A stretch of 64,000 nt of DNA from Syngnathus acus (taxonomy: Eukaryota; Chordata; Actinopteri; Syngnathiformes; Syngnathidae): positions 10,146,039 to 10,210,038 of the forward strand of contig NC_051097.1 in assembly GCF_901709675.1 (NCBI RefSeq), given 5' to 3'. Shown in pieces: positions 13,890-25,224 of this stretch. Position numbers and translations under genes: made by a program. The notes below the pieces were generated by a model. The model made no database searches. It was not told where the DNA came from and worked only from the letters and a program-made list of their open reading frames with translations. Position 1 is the stretch's first letter; every line of letters begins with the position of its first letter.

Positions 13890-16361
13890 GTAAGACTTGA
13901 TTTTATTTTTCCTCCCCTTCCATCCATCTTCCCAACGACGGACTTTCCCGGCTACTCAATGACAGTATTTGGATTTCTCTTCCTCCCAAGAGCAGACTAT
14001 GAACGCAACTACTGGCTATTTACATAATCAGTCCATACTATTAATTTATGCATTCATCTTGGGGCTTCCATACAATTATCATATTTCTCAACTCATTTCT
14101 GGTTTGTTAATGCGCATTAGGCACGCTCCCTTTTGCAGCTTCATTTGAAATTTTAATTAGAACGTTTTTGGGTTTTTTTAATCCAAAATGAAAATAAATT
14201 AAATACGTTGATCTTAGCAAGGTTTGTGATGTAAAAAGCTTAATTAAATTATTTCATCTAAAGACGTATTTGCTATTTGGGGATATCAGTGAGACTATGA
14301 ATGAGGGTGGGACGTGTTTGTCTGTCTCTAGATGGAATGCGCGACCAATCCTGGTTGCAGTTCGCTTTTCATCCAAAGTCAGCTCTGAGCCTGAAAGTAA
14401 AGACAACAAATGGAAGGAGTGACATCTCCTGAGACCAATGCTCAAAGTACGCATTGCGCAACAGAAAAGTGGGGGGGGGAAAAGCCGCCAACGTTCAAGG
14501 TTGATAAACCCTAATGATGACAGTCATGGAGAAATTCAATTACGATTTGAGGCCGCCCAGAGAGAACCGCATTCAAGAAATGGACCTCAAATGTGAAGCC
14601 ATTTATCACAGTTTACTTGGCAGAGTGTGCGTGAGGGGGAACAAGGGGAAAGAAAAAAAAAAAAATGGCATTGCACCTGGAATATTTGCAGTACAATGCA
14701 GCCCTAGAATAATATTACATTATCAAAGCTGACGTCATTTGCTTCCTCATTCTAATCAGAAAAATGGCCCCAAAACGGAATCATTCATTAGCTAGCTTTG
14801 GTATGTTTTGTTGTAGAGCTGGCAAAATGACCTCTGATGTCTTCAAAATTGTAAAGTGCACTTAATTAATATGACACAAAGTCAGCCACATTACTATTCA
14901 GCCTGCAAAAATCAACAGCAAATTGGATTTTTGGTGGCCTTTAATACAATTTTGATGCGGCTTCTTGGCTGAGCATGCTGCCCCCTGCAGACGGACTGCA
15001 TTATTCCCTCCTCACTGCCCCCCCCACCACCACCACCTCACCCCTATCACAGATTTAAAAAAAGATATTGTCAGAATGATTACTCATAAAAATATTATGT
15101 TAACACGCCATTGTCGAAACCGAAATGTTATGTTTACACGGAAACTGCCGAGGGCAAGACATTATGTTGACTCTCCAGTGAGAGTGCAAAGCTTTGGCAA
15201 AGGGCTAACAAGCGGCAGAGAAACAATAATGCCTTTTCGGCTCCCGCGTTTGTATTGATGGACACCAAATCATTTGTTCCCAGTGTAGAGAAACTGTCCA
15301 TTTATTTATCATTGATGCGATGATCAATATTCCAAGACCTCCAACTACTCTCACATGAATGCCAAAGAAAATGCTGAATAAATATATAAATGTATTTCAC
15401 ATTAGTAGTCTGAAGTTGGCACCAGGCTGCCCGCGGGGTAAACTACACAGTCTGGTTAAGAATTATTTCTGTAATTAAAATATATTGAATTTATTGATTG
15501 ATTTTTGTAAAGAGCTTGTGCTGTCGGAATTTTAATGTTCAGTTATTTCAAAGGTTATCTCGACATTTGTTGTTTTTCTGGATGTATGAGTTTATTGGGC
15601 ATTTAGAGATATGCTTTTAAAATATGGAAAACAACTTCTACGCATAATTATGACTGAAGAGAGAAGTCTGTCCCACAGGCCCTTCGCTATCTGCAAATGC
15701 CTCCCTGATTCTTTTTTTTTTTTCTGTGTGGAAAAGACTCATTTTATGCGCAACCCAATTCCCGGCAAAATTGTAAACGCATTTTTTTCTGATCTCTGCT
15801 TAGGATGGAAATTAGTGAAGCTTGTCTGCTTTATGAAGGCGCTTAAGAGTTTGCCTCTAAAATGAGCAAATATTGGAAACTCCTCCTAACGATGCCATGC
15901 GAGTTAACCTTTGACCTTTGAATCCCACCTAAAATTATGACCGCAAATAATCCCCTACTAATGCGTTTTTGGGATTTGTTCCAATACGTGATTTGTAGGG
16001 ACACCTGAGCGCTGGAGGTGAGACCAAAGTAGATGACTATGACCTATTTCAAACCATTCCCTCAAAGTGGGACTCGGAGAATTGGACTCTTTTGCCATAT
16101 GGGAGTCATAAAGCCTCTGGCTCGTGACTTTCCATTTCACGTTTCATCCGCGCTCGCTTTTAATACAAAAGTGCAACGGCAGCAAAATGTCAAATGAGAA
16201 ATGGTCGTGTTATATTTTCATCTATTGGAGCGTTAAAGGCCTTCTCACCCTTTGCAGATGGATGGATGGATGCATGGATGCATGGATGGATGAGCAGATC
16301 TTTTTCCACTTATAAAACAACATATTAATTTCACTTTGTCCTTTTTCTGTTGTTTGATCAG
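13890..16361. other. Presumed adra1a 5' UTR intron / upstream region
   Basis: This 2.5-kb stretch is AT-rich with many TAATTA-type motifs and no coding homology. A short GGAT/GCAT repeat lies at about 16257-16292. AT-rich, homeodomain-like sequence upstream of a receptor gene may include enhancers, but I can point to no specific conserved element. Confidence 0.4.
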
Positions 16362-16681
16362 GTCTCTCGCCTGGAACACTTGTCAGCACGGATGAACGCG
16401 CCACCCAAAGCCCACCGGTGATCGCCTCGTAAAGTATGAACATTTGTCATTTCCATTGTGCCCCCTCCGGAAGGATTACGACACGCTGTGGCCGCATTTG
16501 TCTCTCTAAATATGACAGTCTGCCAAGAAAAACCTCTGGCTGCGCAGTGTGATGAAAGCAACCGCATCGAGGACTTAATTACAAGATGAAAAGTTTCAGG
16601 AGCCACTGGGTGCAGATGGAGCCACTTTGACAAGACCTGGTAGCAAAAAAAAAAAAAAAGAAGCCAAATTCGATCCAGAGC

Positions 16682-18920
16682 ATGAGTGTTTTTTCAAGCG
16701 AAGAGACTTGTCATACTTGCAACTCCACCACGGAGCCAGAGGTGGACGTGGCCAAAGCGGTCTTTTTGGCAATCGTGCTGGTGGTCTTTGTCATCTTCGG
16801 CGTCCTCGGCAACATCCTGGTGATCCTCTCGGTGGTGTGCCATCGCCACTGGCGTTCCGTGACTCATTACTTCATCGCCAACCTAGCGGCCGCCGACCTT
16901 CTGCTCAGCTCGGCCGTCGTGCCTTTCACCGCCACCTCGGAGGCGCTGGGTCGATGGGTGTTTGGCCGCTTTTTCTGCAGCGTGTGGGCGGCTCTGGACG
17001 TCCTTTGCTGCACCGCCTCCATCCTCAGTCTGTGCGTGATCTCTATCGACCGCTACCTGGCCGTTAGCTACCCTTTGCGCTACCCGGCCATGGCTACCGG
17101 CCGACGAGGCCTGGCCGCGGTGGCTGCTCTCTGGGGACTCTCGGCGGCCATCTCCGTGGGCCCTCTGTTTGGATGGAAACAACCCGACCCGGAAGAGGAA
17201 ACAGTGTGCCAAATCACGGAGGAGCCCGTCTACGCCTTGTTCTCGGCTTTGGGCTCTTTCTACATACCGCTGGCAATCATTCTCTTCATGTATTGTCGCG
17301 TGTATAGTGTGGCAAAGAGAGGGAAGGAGACTCTCAAGAAATGCGGAGATGGAGCAGGAGTGGAGACAGAAGGGGTGGTTCTGAGGGTGCATAGAGGGAA
17401 CGCCGCTCAAAGGAACAAGCACGAAGAGGACAACGGCACCGGGAGGCACAAACACATCGCCGGTAACCTACCCAAGATGCTCAAGCTGCCAAGGGAGGAG
17501 AAAGCAGCCAAGACCCTTGGGGTGGTCGTGGGGTGCTTCGTTCTGTGTTGGCTCCCTTTTTTCCTGGTCTTACCAATTGGTAAGTAACTCCTAACATGAT
17601 GAGAAAATCAAGCTTAAAGATATCTGTTGTTATTTTTGACCAACAGTGCCATCTAGGGGAGTAACTGGTTCGTGAAGCAAATTTGAAGCTTCGTTTTCCC
17701 ATCACTACAAATGTTATCGAAACTTCCAAAGCTCAAACTAAAGCCTGTTTATGTTTGGTCAAGGGTCATATTATTAACTATAATTCTTCCATCAAGTTAT
17801 TCAATCCAAGCCCCAGAAATCAGCAAAAATAATGCTTACGCATTAGCACGAACGTCAGCAGCGCTAGCTTGTCCCAGATTATCATTACAATCTTCAAAGT
17901 TTCATTTGCTTTGCTATCTGATGCATCAGATAATCGCACTAAGAGTTTGCTTTGATTTCTGCAGCATTTTTATTATCACCACGTTCTTGTTGAAAGTTAA
18001 TTATAGAATTCTTCAAGTGGCGACGATGTTGCGTCCACGTCATTAAAATACCTCCTGGAAAACATTATTGTCACGGCGGGTTCGGATTAGGATTAAGGTT
18101 AGGCCATTATGCCACGCCTTTCGCTTTTCCAAGAAGACACATCAAGAATCCAATCACAAAGTAAATTTAAATCACACACATTAGAGCAGAATAGACTTTG
18201 ACTGCCAGATGAAATTGAATGAAAGCTATTACAGATAACAAGCATGAGCTTTAACGGGCTGTAATGCTCGCAGGCATCCTCGGTCACCGACCAACCTCTC
18301 AAGACTCTTGCGTCATCGCAGAAGCAGTTATGCATTTCAATCAAGGCAAACATTCACGCTTTGCTCATTTCAGCTCCCGGGCAACGAAAGCCAAAACTAT
18401 TATTCCGGAACACATTGTGGGGAAGCTTCTTGGTTTGCCATTGGTATTTTCTGAGCGGCTAACAATATGTTCATTTCCATTCGGTGTTGTTGCAGGATCA
18501 ATGTTCCCATCCTGGAAGCCTCCTGAGACGGTATTTAAGATAACCTTCTGGCTGGGCTACTTCAACAGTTGCATTAACCCCATCATCTATCCATGCTTCA
18601 GCCAGGAGTTCAAGAGAGCCTTCCACAACGTCCTCCACGGGCGCTGCCGGAGGAACTCACAAACCCAAGGACCTCACAGTCCGGGCCTGGTATCGAGTAC
18701 CCTTCATTTGTCGAGACCCAATGTTGTTTCATCATGGCGTTGCTGCGGGAGGCTGCGCGGGTCCTCTGAAGGTGCTTCCGATGAGTCGAGTTCAGCGATC
18801 CGGAGCAAGAAGAGTCTTCTGATGTCATGGTGCTTCTCGACTCATCAAAGTCCAGTCCCCGAGAACTCGGCCGCAAAGGTCTTGCAGCTTTCCCTTCATG
18901 TTAAAGGGGAGCCTGTTTGA
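16682..18920 (+). CDS. adra1a: Alpha-1A adrenergic receptor
   Basis: Two coding exons, 16682-17579 and 18496-18920, join in phase (G|GA gives Gly300) for 440 residues; human is 466. It is a seven-transmembrane Gq-coupled catecholamine receptor of the plasma membrane. Visible features: N-glycosylation site Asn14 (NST); TM1 with [12 protein letters not shown]; amine-binding Asp106; catechol-contacting Ser188 and Ser192 (numbering identical to human); DRY at 123-125; ECL2 Cys176 to pair with Cys99; CWLPFF in TM6; NPIIY in TM7; and a probable palmitoylation Cys in HGRCRRN of the tail. The intron after TM6 is the conserved alpha-1 receptor position and has GTAAGT/TTGCAG borders. Blocks such as [10 protein letters not shown]-like, SVSYPLRYP-like and HRGNA near LRVHR favour 1A over 1B or 1D. 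The cytoplasmic tail is shorter and divergent. Teleost copy (adra1aa or ab) unresolved. Confidence 0.95.
17663..17706. repeat. Short dispersed repeat, copy 2 of 3
   Basis: It lies in the adra1a intron. It starts AACTGGTTCGTGAAGCAAAT and carries the same TTTGAAGCTTCG core and CCCATCACT as the copy at 979-1022. It is immediately preceded by GTGCCATCTAGGGG, and GATGGCAG-type sequence also lies upstream of the third copy, hinting at a larger element. Confidence 0.6.
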
Positions 18921-19857
18921 TGAAATTGTCAATCCAAGGCACCAAGCACAAGTTTGAAAACAAAAACCGTTGAAAATGACTCGATGAAACGCTTTAACAT
19001 GTTCTAGTCTTTTTCTTTCTATTTATTTGCCTTGTCTGGAAAGTAGTGCTTGAATAATAGAAAAAAAAAAAAGATTTTTTTTTCTGCTGCAGGCTAGAGA
19101 AGTGATACCTGAGCAGGCTTATCTGCCAAGTGCAGGACGATGAAGGAATTCCTTCCAGGCAAATAATTTGTCATTTTGAAGTTACCTGAGGGGAGATCAC
19201 AAGAAGCAGCGCTGTCAATATTCCATTTTCACTCTCATGTTTGAACTCTATTGGCTCAACTTCTAACACTTTCAAAAGTGTCTCCAATATGCTTTCTCGG
19301 TGTCAAAAGAAATGTGACTGAATTCGGCATGGCTGGGTAGAATATGGCTTTATTTTCCCCCTTCTGCTCATGTAAATAGAAATTTGTTGACTTGAAATTT
19401 TGGTCACATTTTTAGTGATTCAAATCTATGCATGCACTGGAGGCGGTTAAGTGAAAATCAAATGCACAAACCTTAAAAATGAATAATTCACAGCATATTT
19501 ACCCAATCCATGTTTGGCAAGACGAGCCACTCGCATATGTTATCGTCTTCATGTGTGGGCATGTGTCTTTTTTTAATTTTGCATACTGGATCTTAATAAC
19601 AAGCCTTACTATGTATTTTGTTCATTTCAAATTGTCAATGTAAAGTATAACTTTTATTTCAAAAATTGTTGTGTATAGTAAGACTCTTAAAAATGACCAT
19701 GTATACTAAGGTTTTTTTTTTTTTAATGACCATGTATAGTAAGAAAAAAAAGATGTCCATTATGTCCTGTCCAATTGATCTTCTCTACAGCAAATTCTGT
19801 TGAACTTCAAATTAAGGCCTTTGCTTTCATCTACTGGTAAAAACAAATCGAGAGAGA
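18921..19857. other. adra1a 3' flank / probable 3' UTR
   Basis: No coding sequence is recognised. The stretch follows the adra1a stop codon, is AT-rich, and has a duplicated AATGACCATGTATA motif near 19692 and 19726. I found no unambiguous polyadenylation signal, so the transcript end is not placed. Confidence 0.4.
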
Positions 19858-20413
19858 CAGTGAGTGAGTGAGTGAGTGAGTGAGTGAGTGAGTGAGTGAG
19901 TGAGTGAGTGAGTGAGTGAGTGAGTGAGTGAGTGAGTGACATTACATCTACTGCCATCTACTGAGTGAGTGAGTGAGTGAGTGAGTGAGTGAGTGAGTGA
20001 GTGAGTGAGTGAGTGAGTGAGTGAGTGACGTTACATCTACTGCCATCTACTGTCATCTGAGTGAGTGAGTGAGTGAGTGAGTGAGTGAGTGAGTGAGTGA
20101 GTGAGTGAGTGAGTGAGTGACATTACATCTACTGTCATCTACTGAGTGAGTGAGTGAGTGAGTGAGTGAGTGAGTGAGTGAGTGAGTGAGTGAGTGAGTG
20201 AGTGAGTGAGTGAGTGAGTGAGTGAGTGAGTGACATTACATCTACTGCCATCTACTGAGTGAGTGAGTGAGTGAGTGAGTGAGTGAGTGAGTGAGTGAGT
20301 GAGTGAGTGACATTACATCTACTGCCATCTACTGTCATCTACTGAGTGAGTGAGTGAGTGAGTGAGTGAGTGAGTGAGTGAGTGAGTGAGTGAGTGAGTG
20401 AGTGAGTGAGTGA
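19858..20413 (+). repeat. Interrupted (GAGT)n microsatellite with higher-order spacers
   Basis: Six blocks of GAGT repeats of roughly 55-90 bp are separated by five near-identical spacers of the type TGACATTACATCTACTGCC followed by ATCTACT. Some spacers add TGTCATCTACT. Spacers occur near 19938, 20026, 20118, 20232 and 20308. The whole makes a higher-order repeat (GAGT block plus spacer). It abuts the left end of the large palindrome. The upstream unique sequence TTTCATCTACTGG resembles the spacer, suggesting where it came from. The open frame across it is low-complexity and not a gene. Confidence 0.95.
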
Positions 20414-20436
20414 GAATATTTTCAGTGAACGAGTGA

Positions 20437-20462
20437 ACGAATCACTTCCTAAAGTGATTCGT
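20437..20462. repeat. Terminal hairpin module, left copy
   Basis: The sequence CGAATCACTT-CCTA-AAGTGATTCG is an almost perfect short hairpin at the left palindrome end. Related copies lie at about 25711-25734 (right end) and 25973-25997 (in the tandem duplicate beyond it). Such subterminal hairpins are typical of foldback-type non-autonomous elements. Confidence 0.7.
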
Positions 20463-20814
20463 TTTTTTTTTTCAGGTCATATGACTTCAACCAGTAGGTG
20501 TCGGTAATGCGCATTGAAGCTGGTGCCACCTCGCCGTAAAACAAAACGAAGAAGAAAATGACGTCACTTCCCGTTCATAAACCGAACGGATCTGTGAGTG
20601 AACGCGTCAGTGAGTGATTTGCATTACCAGTTCATCGCGAGAAGGGATCAGTGAGGGAACGAATCCGGACTTTCCCGTTCGCGAACGAGTCAATGGGTCA
20701 ACTGCTTTCTTCTCGTGCGTCAGTCAGTGAAGGTGTTGCGTCTCCCTGCTGGCGTGAACTAAACCAGAATGTAGATTAACGACTTTCAAGGAAAGAAAGA
20801 ACCGTGCACCGAAT

Positions 20815-20945
20815 CACCTCAGTGGCCCGGTGGTAGTGTGTCCACCCTGAGACTGGAAGCTTGTGGATTCGAACCCCGACCGAGTCATACCAAAGACTAT
20901 AAAAAAATGGAATCCATTACCTCCTTGCTTGACACTCAGCATTAT
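20815..20945 (+). repeat. tRNA-derived SINE-like segment, left arm
   Basis: The segment resembles the head of a teleost tRNA-derived SINE. A box A-like TGGCCCGGTGG lies at about 20823 and a box B-like GATTCGAACCCC at about 20867. GAGTCATACCAAAGAC and a CTTGACACTCAGC tail follow, as in abundant fish SINEs. The 3' body is missing. It is mirrored in the right arm. Confidence 0.7.
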
Positions 20946-21134
20946 TGGGATTTTAACCACTTTTATGCATGTTTTCTCCAAGCTAACAGCTAACTTTATT
21001 GCATGAAGGGATGTGCCGTTATGAAACAACGGGGAGATTATGCTTCTCTTTGGGTAATCTTGATTTTATAACACTTATAGTAGTTTTTAAATAACGTGTA
21101 TGCATATGTACGCCTAAATATTGTTTCCAATATA

Positions 21135-21421
21135 TCTACTGCAATTTCACATTGGATTGCTGGTTTGAAATTTACTTTTAATATTATTATTTTTAAATAA
21201 ACATTTGTGTTAAAACTTGTCTGGTGTTTTATTCCTTGTTTTTATAATCGCCAATTAAAACATAAAAATCAGACATATATATATGACAATATGTGTGTAT
21301 ATCTACTGCAATTTCACATTAGATTGCTGGTTTGAAATTTACTTTTATTATTATTATTATTATTTTAAAAACATTAAAAACCTGTTAAAACTTGTCTGGT
21401 GTTTTATTCCTTGTTTTTATT
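21135..21421 (+). repeat. Duplicated about 110-bp AT-rich unit within left arm
   Basis: The block from ATCTACTGCAATTTCACATT to GTTTTATTCCTTGTTTTTAT occurs at about 21135-21243 and again at about 21299-21421. The same doublet is present in reverse complement at about 24775-25040. Duplication in both arms shows it predates the inversion event or was copied with it. Confidence 0.8.
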
Positions 21422-21841
21422 TTTTTGGGCATGAAAACCAAAATTTGACATTTGGTTAACTGCTTTATATGATAATATGTGTATGTGTTTTACGTTGTGT
21501 AACGTGTTGGTGTCCCCCAAAATAAAGAGCAAGTAGTCAAATACACATTCTTGACACGTACAAAAACTACATAAAGTTATTAGGTACACCTGAAAATAGT
21601 GGTGTACCTAATGTAGTGTCTGTGTGACGTCACAGATCAACCAGCCAATCAGGAGGTGGGGGTGAGGGCGGGTGTGGCACTTTTCACTTTCAGTTAAGCT
21701 TTGGCCATGATTTTTCCCTAATGAACTGGGCTGTTATTAGGTACACGTGAAAATGGCGGTGTACCTAATGGAGTGTCCAAGTGACGTCACGGATCAAACA
21801 GCCAATCAGAAAGTGGGGGTGAGGGCGGGTGTGGCACTTTT

Positions 21842-23683
21842 CACGTTCTGCAGGAGCTAAAACTTTTCACGCAGGTGCACTTAACGAGGGAATCACACGG
21901 ACACTCCATTAGGTACACCGCCATTTTCAAGTGTACCTAATAACAGGCCACTTTATTAGGCCAATATCATGGTCAAAGGTCACAGGTGTCAAGCTCTAGT
22001 CCTCGGGGCCGCGTTCCAACATTTTTTCCAAGTGACCCTCGTTAAGCGCACCTGCGTGAAAAGTTTTAGCTCCTTTCACGTTCTGCAGGAGCTAAAACTT
22101 TTCACGCAGGTGCACTTAACGAGGGAATCACACGGACACTCCATTAGGTACACCGCCATTTTCAAGTGTACCTAATAACAGGCCACTTTATTAGGGAAAT
22201 ATCGTGGTCAAAGGTCACAGGTGTCACGCTCTAGTCCTCGGGGCCGCGTTCCAACATTTTTTCCAAGTGACCCTCGTTAAGCGCACCTGCGTGAAAAGTT
22301 TTAGCTCCTTTCACGTTCTGCAGGAGCTAAAACTTTTCACGCAGGTGCACTTAACGAGGTAATCACACGGACACTCCATTAGGTACACCGCCATTTTCAA
22401 GTGTACCTAGTAACAGGCCACTATATTAGGGAAATATCATGGTCAAAGGTCACAGGCGTCAAGCTCTAGTCCACGGGGCCGCGTTCCAATATGTTTTCCA
22501 AGTGACCCTCGTTAAGCGCACCTGCGGGAAAAGTTTTAGCTCCTTTCACGTTCGGCGAGAGCTAAAACTTTTCACGCAGGTGCGCTTAACGAGGGAATCA
22601 CACGGACACTCCATTAGGTACACCGCCATTTTCAAGTGTACCTAATAACAGGCCACTTTATTAGGGAAATATCATGGTCAAAGGTCACAGGCGTCAAGCT
22701 CTAGTCCACGGGGCCGCGTTCCAATATGTTTTCCAAGTGACCCTCGTTAAGCGCACCTGCGGGAAAAGTTTTAGCTCCTTTCACGTTCGGCGAGAGCTAA
22801 AACTTTTCACGCAGGTGCGCTTAACGAGGGAATCACACGGACACTCCATTAGGTACACCGCCATTTTCAAGTGTACCTAATAACAGGCCACTTTATTAGG
22901 GAAATATCATGGTCAAAGGTCACAGGCGTCAAGCTCTAGTCCACGGGGCCGCGTTCCAATATGTTTTCCAAGTTACCCTTGTTAAGCGCACCTGCGGGAA
23001 AAGTTTTAGCTCCTTTCACGTTCGGCGAGAGCTAAAACTTTTCACGCAGGTGCACTTAACGAGGTAATCACACGGACACTCCATTAGGTACACCGCCATT
23101 TTCAAGTGTACCTAATAACAGGCCACTTTATTAGGGAAATATCATGGTCAAAGGTCACAGGCGTCAAGCTCTAGTCCACGGGGCCGCGTTCCAATATGTT
23201 TTCCAAGTTACCCTCGTTAAGCGCACCTGCGGGAAAAGTTTTAGCTCCTTTCACGTTCGGCGAGAGCTAAAACTTTTCACGCAGGTGCGCTTAACGAGGG
23301 AATCACACGGACACTCCATTAGGTACACCGCCATTTTCAAGTGTACCTAATAACAGGCCACTTTATTAGGGAAATATCATGGTCAAAGGTCACAGGCGTC
23401 AAGCTCTAGTCCACGGGGCCGCATTCCAATATGTTTTCCAAGTGACCCTCGTTAAGCGCACCTGCGTGAAAGGTTTTAGCTCCTTTCACGTTCTGCAGGA
23501 GCTAAAACTTTTCACGCAGGTGCACTTAACGAGGTAATCACACAGACACTCCATTAGGTACACCGCCATTTTCAAGTGTACCTAATAACAGGCCACTTCA
23601 TTAGGGAAATATCATGGTCAAAGGTCACAGGTGTCAAGCTCTAGTCCTCGGGGCCGCGTTCCAACATGTTTTCCAAGGCGGTG
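21842..23683 (+). repeat. 235-bp tandem array, forward half (about 8 units)
   Basis: Units repeat every 235 bp, with the marker TGGTCAAAGGTCACAGG near 21970, 22205, 22440, 22675, 22910, 23145, 23380 and 23615. Each unit has an internal hairpin (for example 22038-22073 with 22088-22123, arms ending CTCGTTAAG...) and a palindromic TTAGGTACACCGCCATTTTC block. Units near 22439 and 22674 look essentially identical, which indicates recent amplification or gene conversion. Each unit holds the same 68-codon open frame, a by-product of the repeat. Confidence 0.93.
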
Positions 23684-24347
23684 TACCTAATGGAGTGTCC
23701 GTGTGATTCCCTCGTTAAGTGCACCTGCGTGAAAAGTTTTAGCTCCTGCAGAACGTGAAAGGAGCTAAAACTTTTCACGCAGGTGCGCTTAACGAGGGTC
23801 ACTTGGAAAAAATGTTGGAACGCGGCCCCGAGGACTAGAGCTTGACACCTGTGACCTTTGACCATGATATTGGCCTAATAAAGTGGCCTGTTATTAGGTA
23901 CACTTGAAAATGGCGGTGTACCTAATGGAGTGTCCGTGTGATTACCTCGTTAAGTGCACCTGCGTGAAAAGTTTTAGCTCCTGCAGAACGTGAAAGGAGC
24001 TAAAACTTTTCACGCAGGTGCGCTTAACGAGGGTCACTTGGAAAAAATGTTGGAACGCGGCCCCGAGGACTAGAGCTTGACACCTGTGACCTTTGACCAC
24101 GATATTTCCCTAATAAAGTGGCCTGTTATTAGTTACACTTGAAAATGGCGGTGTACCTAATGGAGTGTCCGTGTGATTCCCTCGTTAAGTGCACCTGCGT
24201 GAAAAGTTTTAGCTCCTGCAGAACGTGAAAGGAGCTAAAACTTTTCACGCAGGTGCGCTTAACGAGGGTCACTTGGAAAACATGTTGGAACGCAGCCCTT
24301 TGAGGACTGGAGGTCGGCACCCCTGGTTTAAGTGAAAAGTGCCACAC
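23684..24347 (-). repeat. 235-bp tandem array, inverted half (about 3 units)
   Basis: From about 23684 the same units run in the opposite orientation, with GTGACCTTTGACCA at about 23850 and 24090. The last unit diverges after 24296 into AGGACTGGAGGTCGGCACCC. The switch point reads TTCCAAGGCGGTGTACC, joining two unit fragments directly. Fewer units here than in the forward half make the palindrome asymmetric. Confidence 0.9.
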
Positions 24348-25224
24348 CCGCCCTCACCCCCACTTTCTGATTGGCTGTTTGATCCGTGACGTCACTTGGA
24401 CACTCCATTAGGTACACCGCCATTTTCACGTGTACCTAATAACAGGCCAGTTCATTAGGGAAAAATCATGGCCAAAGCTTAACTGAAAGTGAAAAGTGCC
24501 ACACCCGCCCTCACCCCCACCTCCTGATTGGCTGGTTGATCTGTGACGTCACACAGACACTACATTAGGTACACCGCCATTTTCAGGTGTACCTAATAAC
24601 TTTATGTATTTTTTGTACGTGTCAAGAATGTGTATTTGACTACTTGCTCTTTATTTTGGGGGACACCAACACGTTACACAACGTAAAACACATACATATT
24701 ATCATATAAAGCAGTTAACCAAATGTCAAATTTTGGTTTTCATGCCCAAAAAAATAAAAACAAGGAATAAAACACCAGACATGTTTTAACAGGTTTTTAA
24801 TGTTTATTAAAATAATAATAATAATAAAAGTAAATTTCAAACCAGCAATCTAATGTGAAATTGCAGTAGATATACATACACATATTGTCATATATATGTC
24901 TGATTTTTATGTTTTAATTGGCGATTATAAAAACAAGGAATAAAACACCAGACAAGTTTTAACATAAATGTTTATTTAAAAATAATAATATTCAAAGTAA
25001 ATTTCAAACCAGCAATCCAATGTGAAATTGCAGTAGATATATTGGAAACAATATTTAGGCGTATATATGCATACACGTTATTTAAAAAGTACTATAAGTG
25101 TTATAAAATCAAGATTACCCAAAGAGAAGCATAATCTCCCCGTTGTTGCATAACGGCGCATTCCTTCATGCAATAAAGTTAGCCGTTAGCTTGGAGAAAA
25201 CATGCATAAAAGTGGTTAAAATCC

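Noticed and set aside
16883-17455. 190-codon antisense open frame in adra1a
   Set aside because: It is a shadow of the GC-rich receptor coding exon; no homology and no splice logic.
19760-19957. SLTH-repeat open frame
   Set aside because: It is a translation of the GAGT microsatellite.
19858-20413. CRISPR-like alternation of repeats and spacers
   Set aside because: The repeated part is a pure tetranucleotide, the spacers are nearly identical to each other, and the context is a vertebrate genome. It is a higher-order microsatellite.
20815-20890. Functional tRNA gene
   Set aside because: Boxes A and B are present in tRNA-like order, but no complete cloverleaf or anticodon arm could be drawn, and SINE tail sequence follows.
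21969-23350. Repeated 68-residue open frames in the array as a tandem gene family
   Set aside because: Each is an exact by-product of the 235-bp repeat unit, spans the hairpin, shows no splice sites, no conserved domain, and appears equally on the inverted units.
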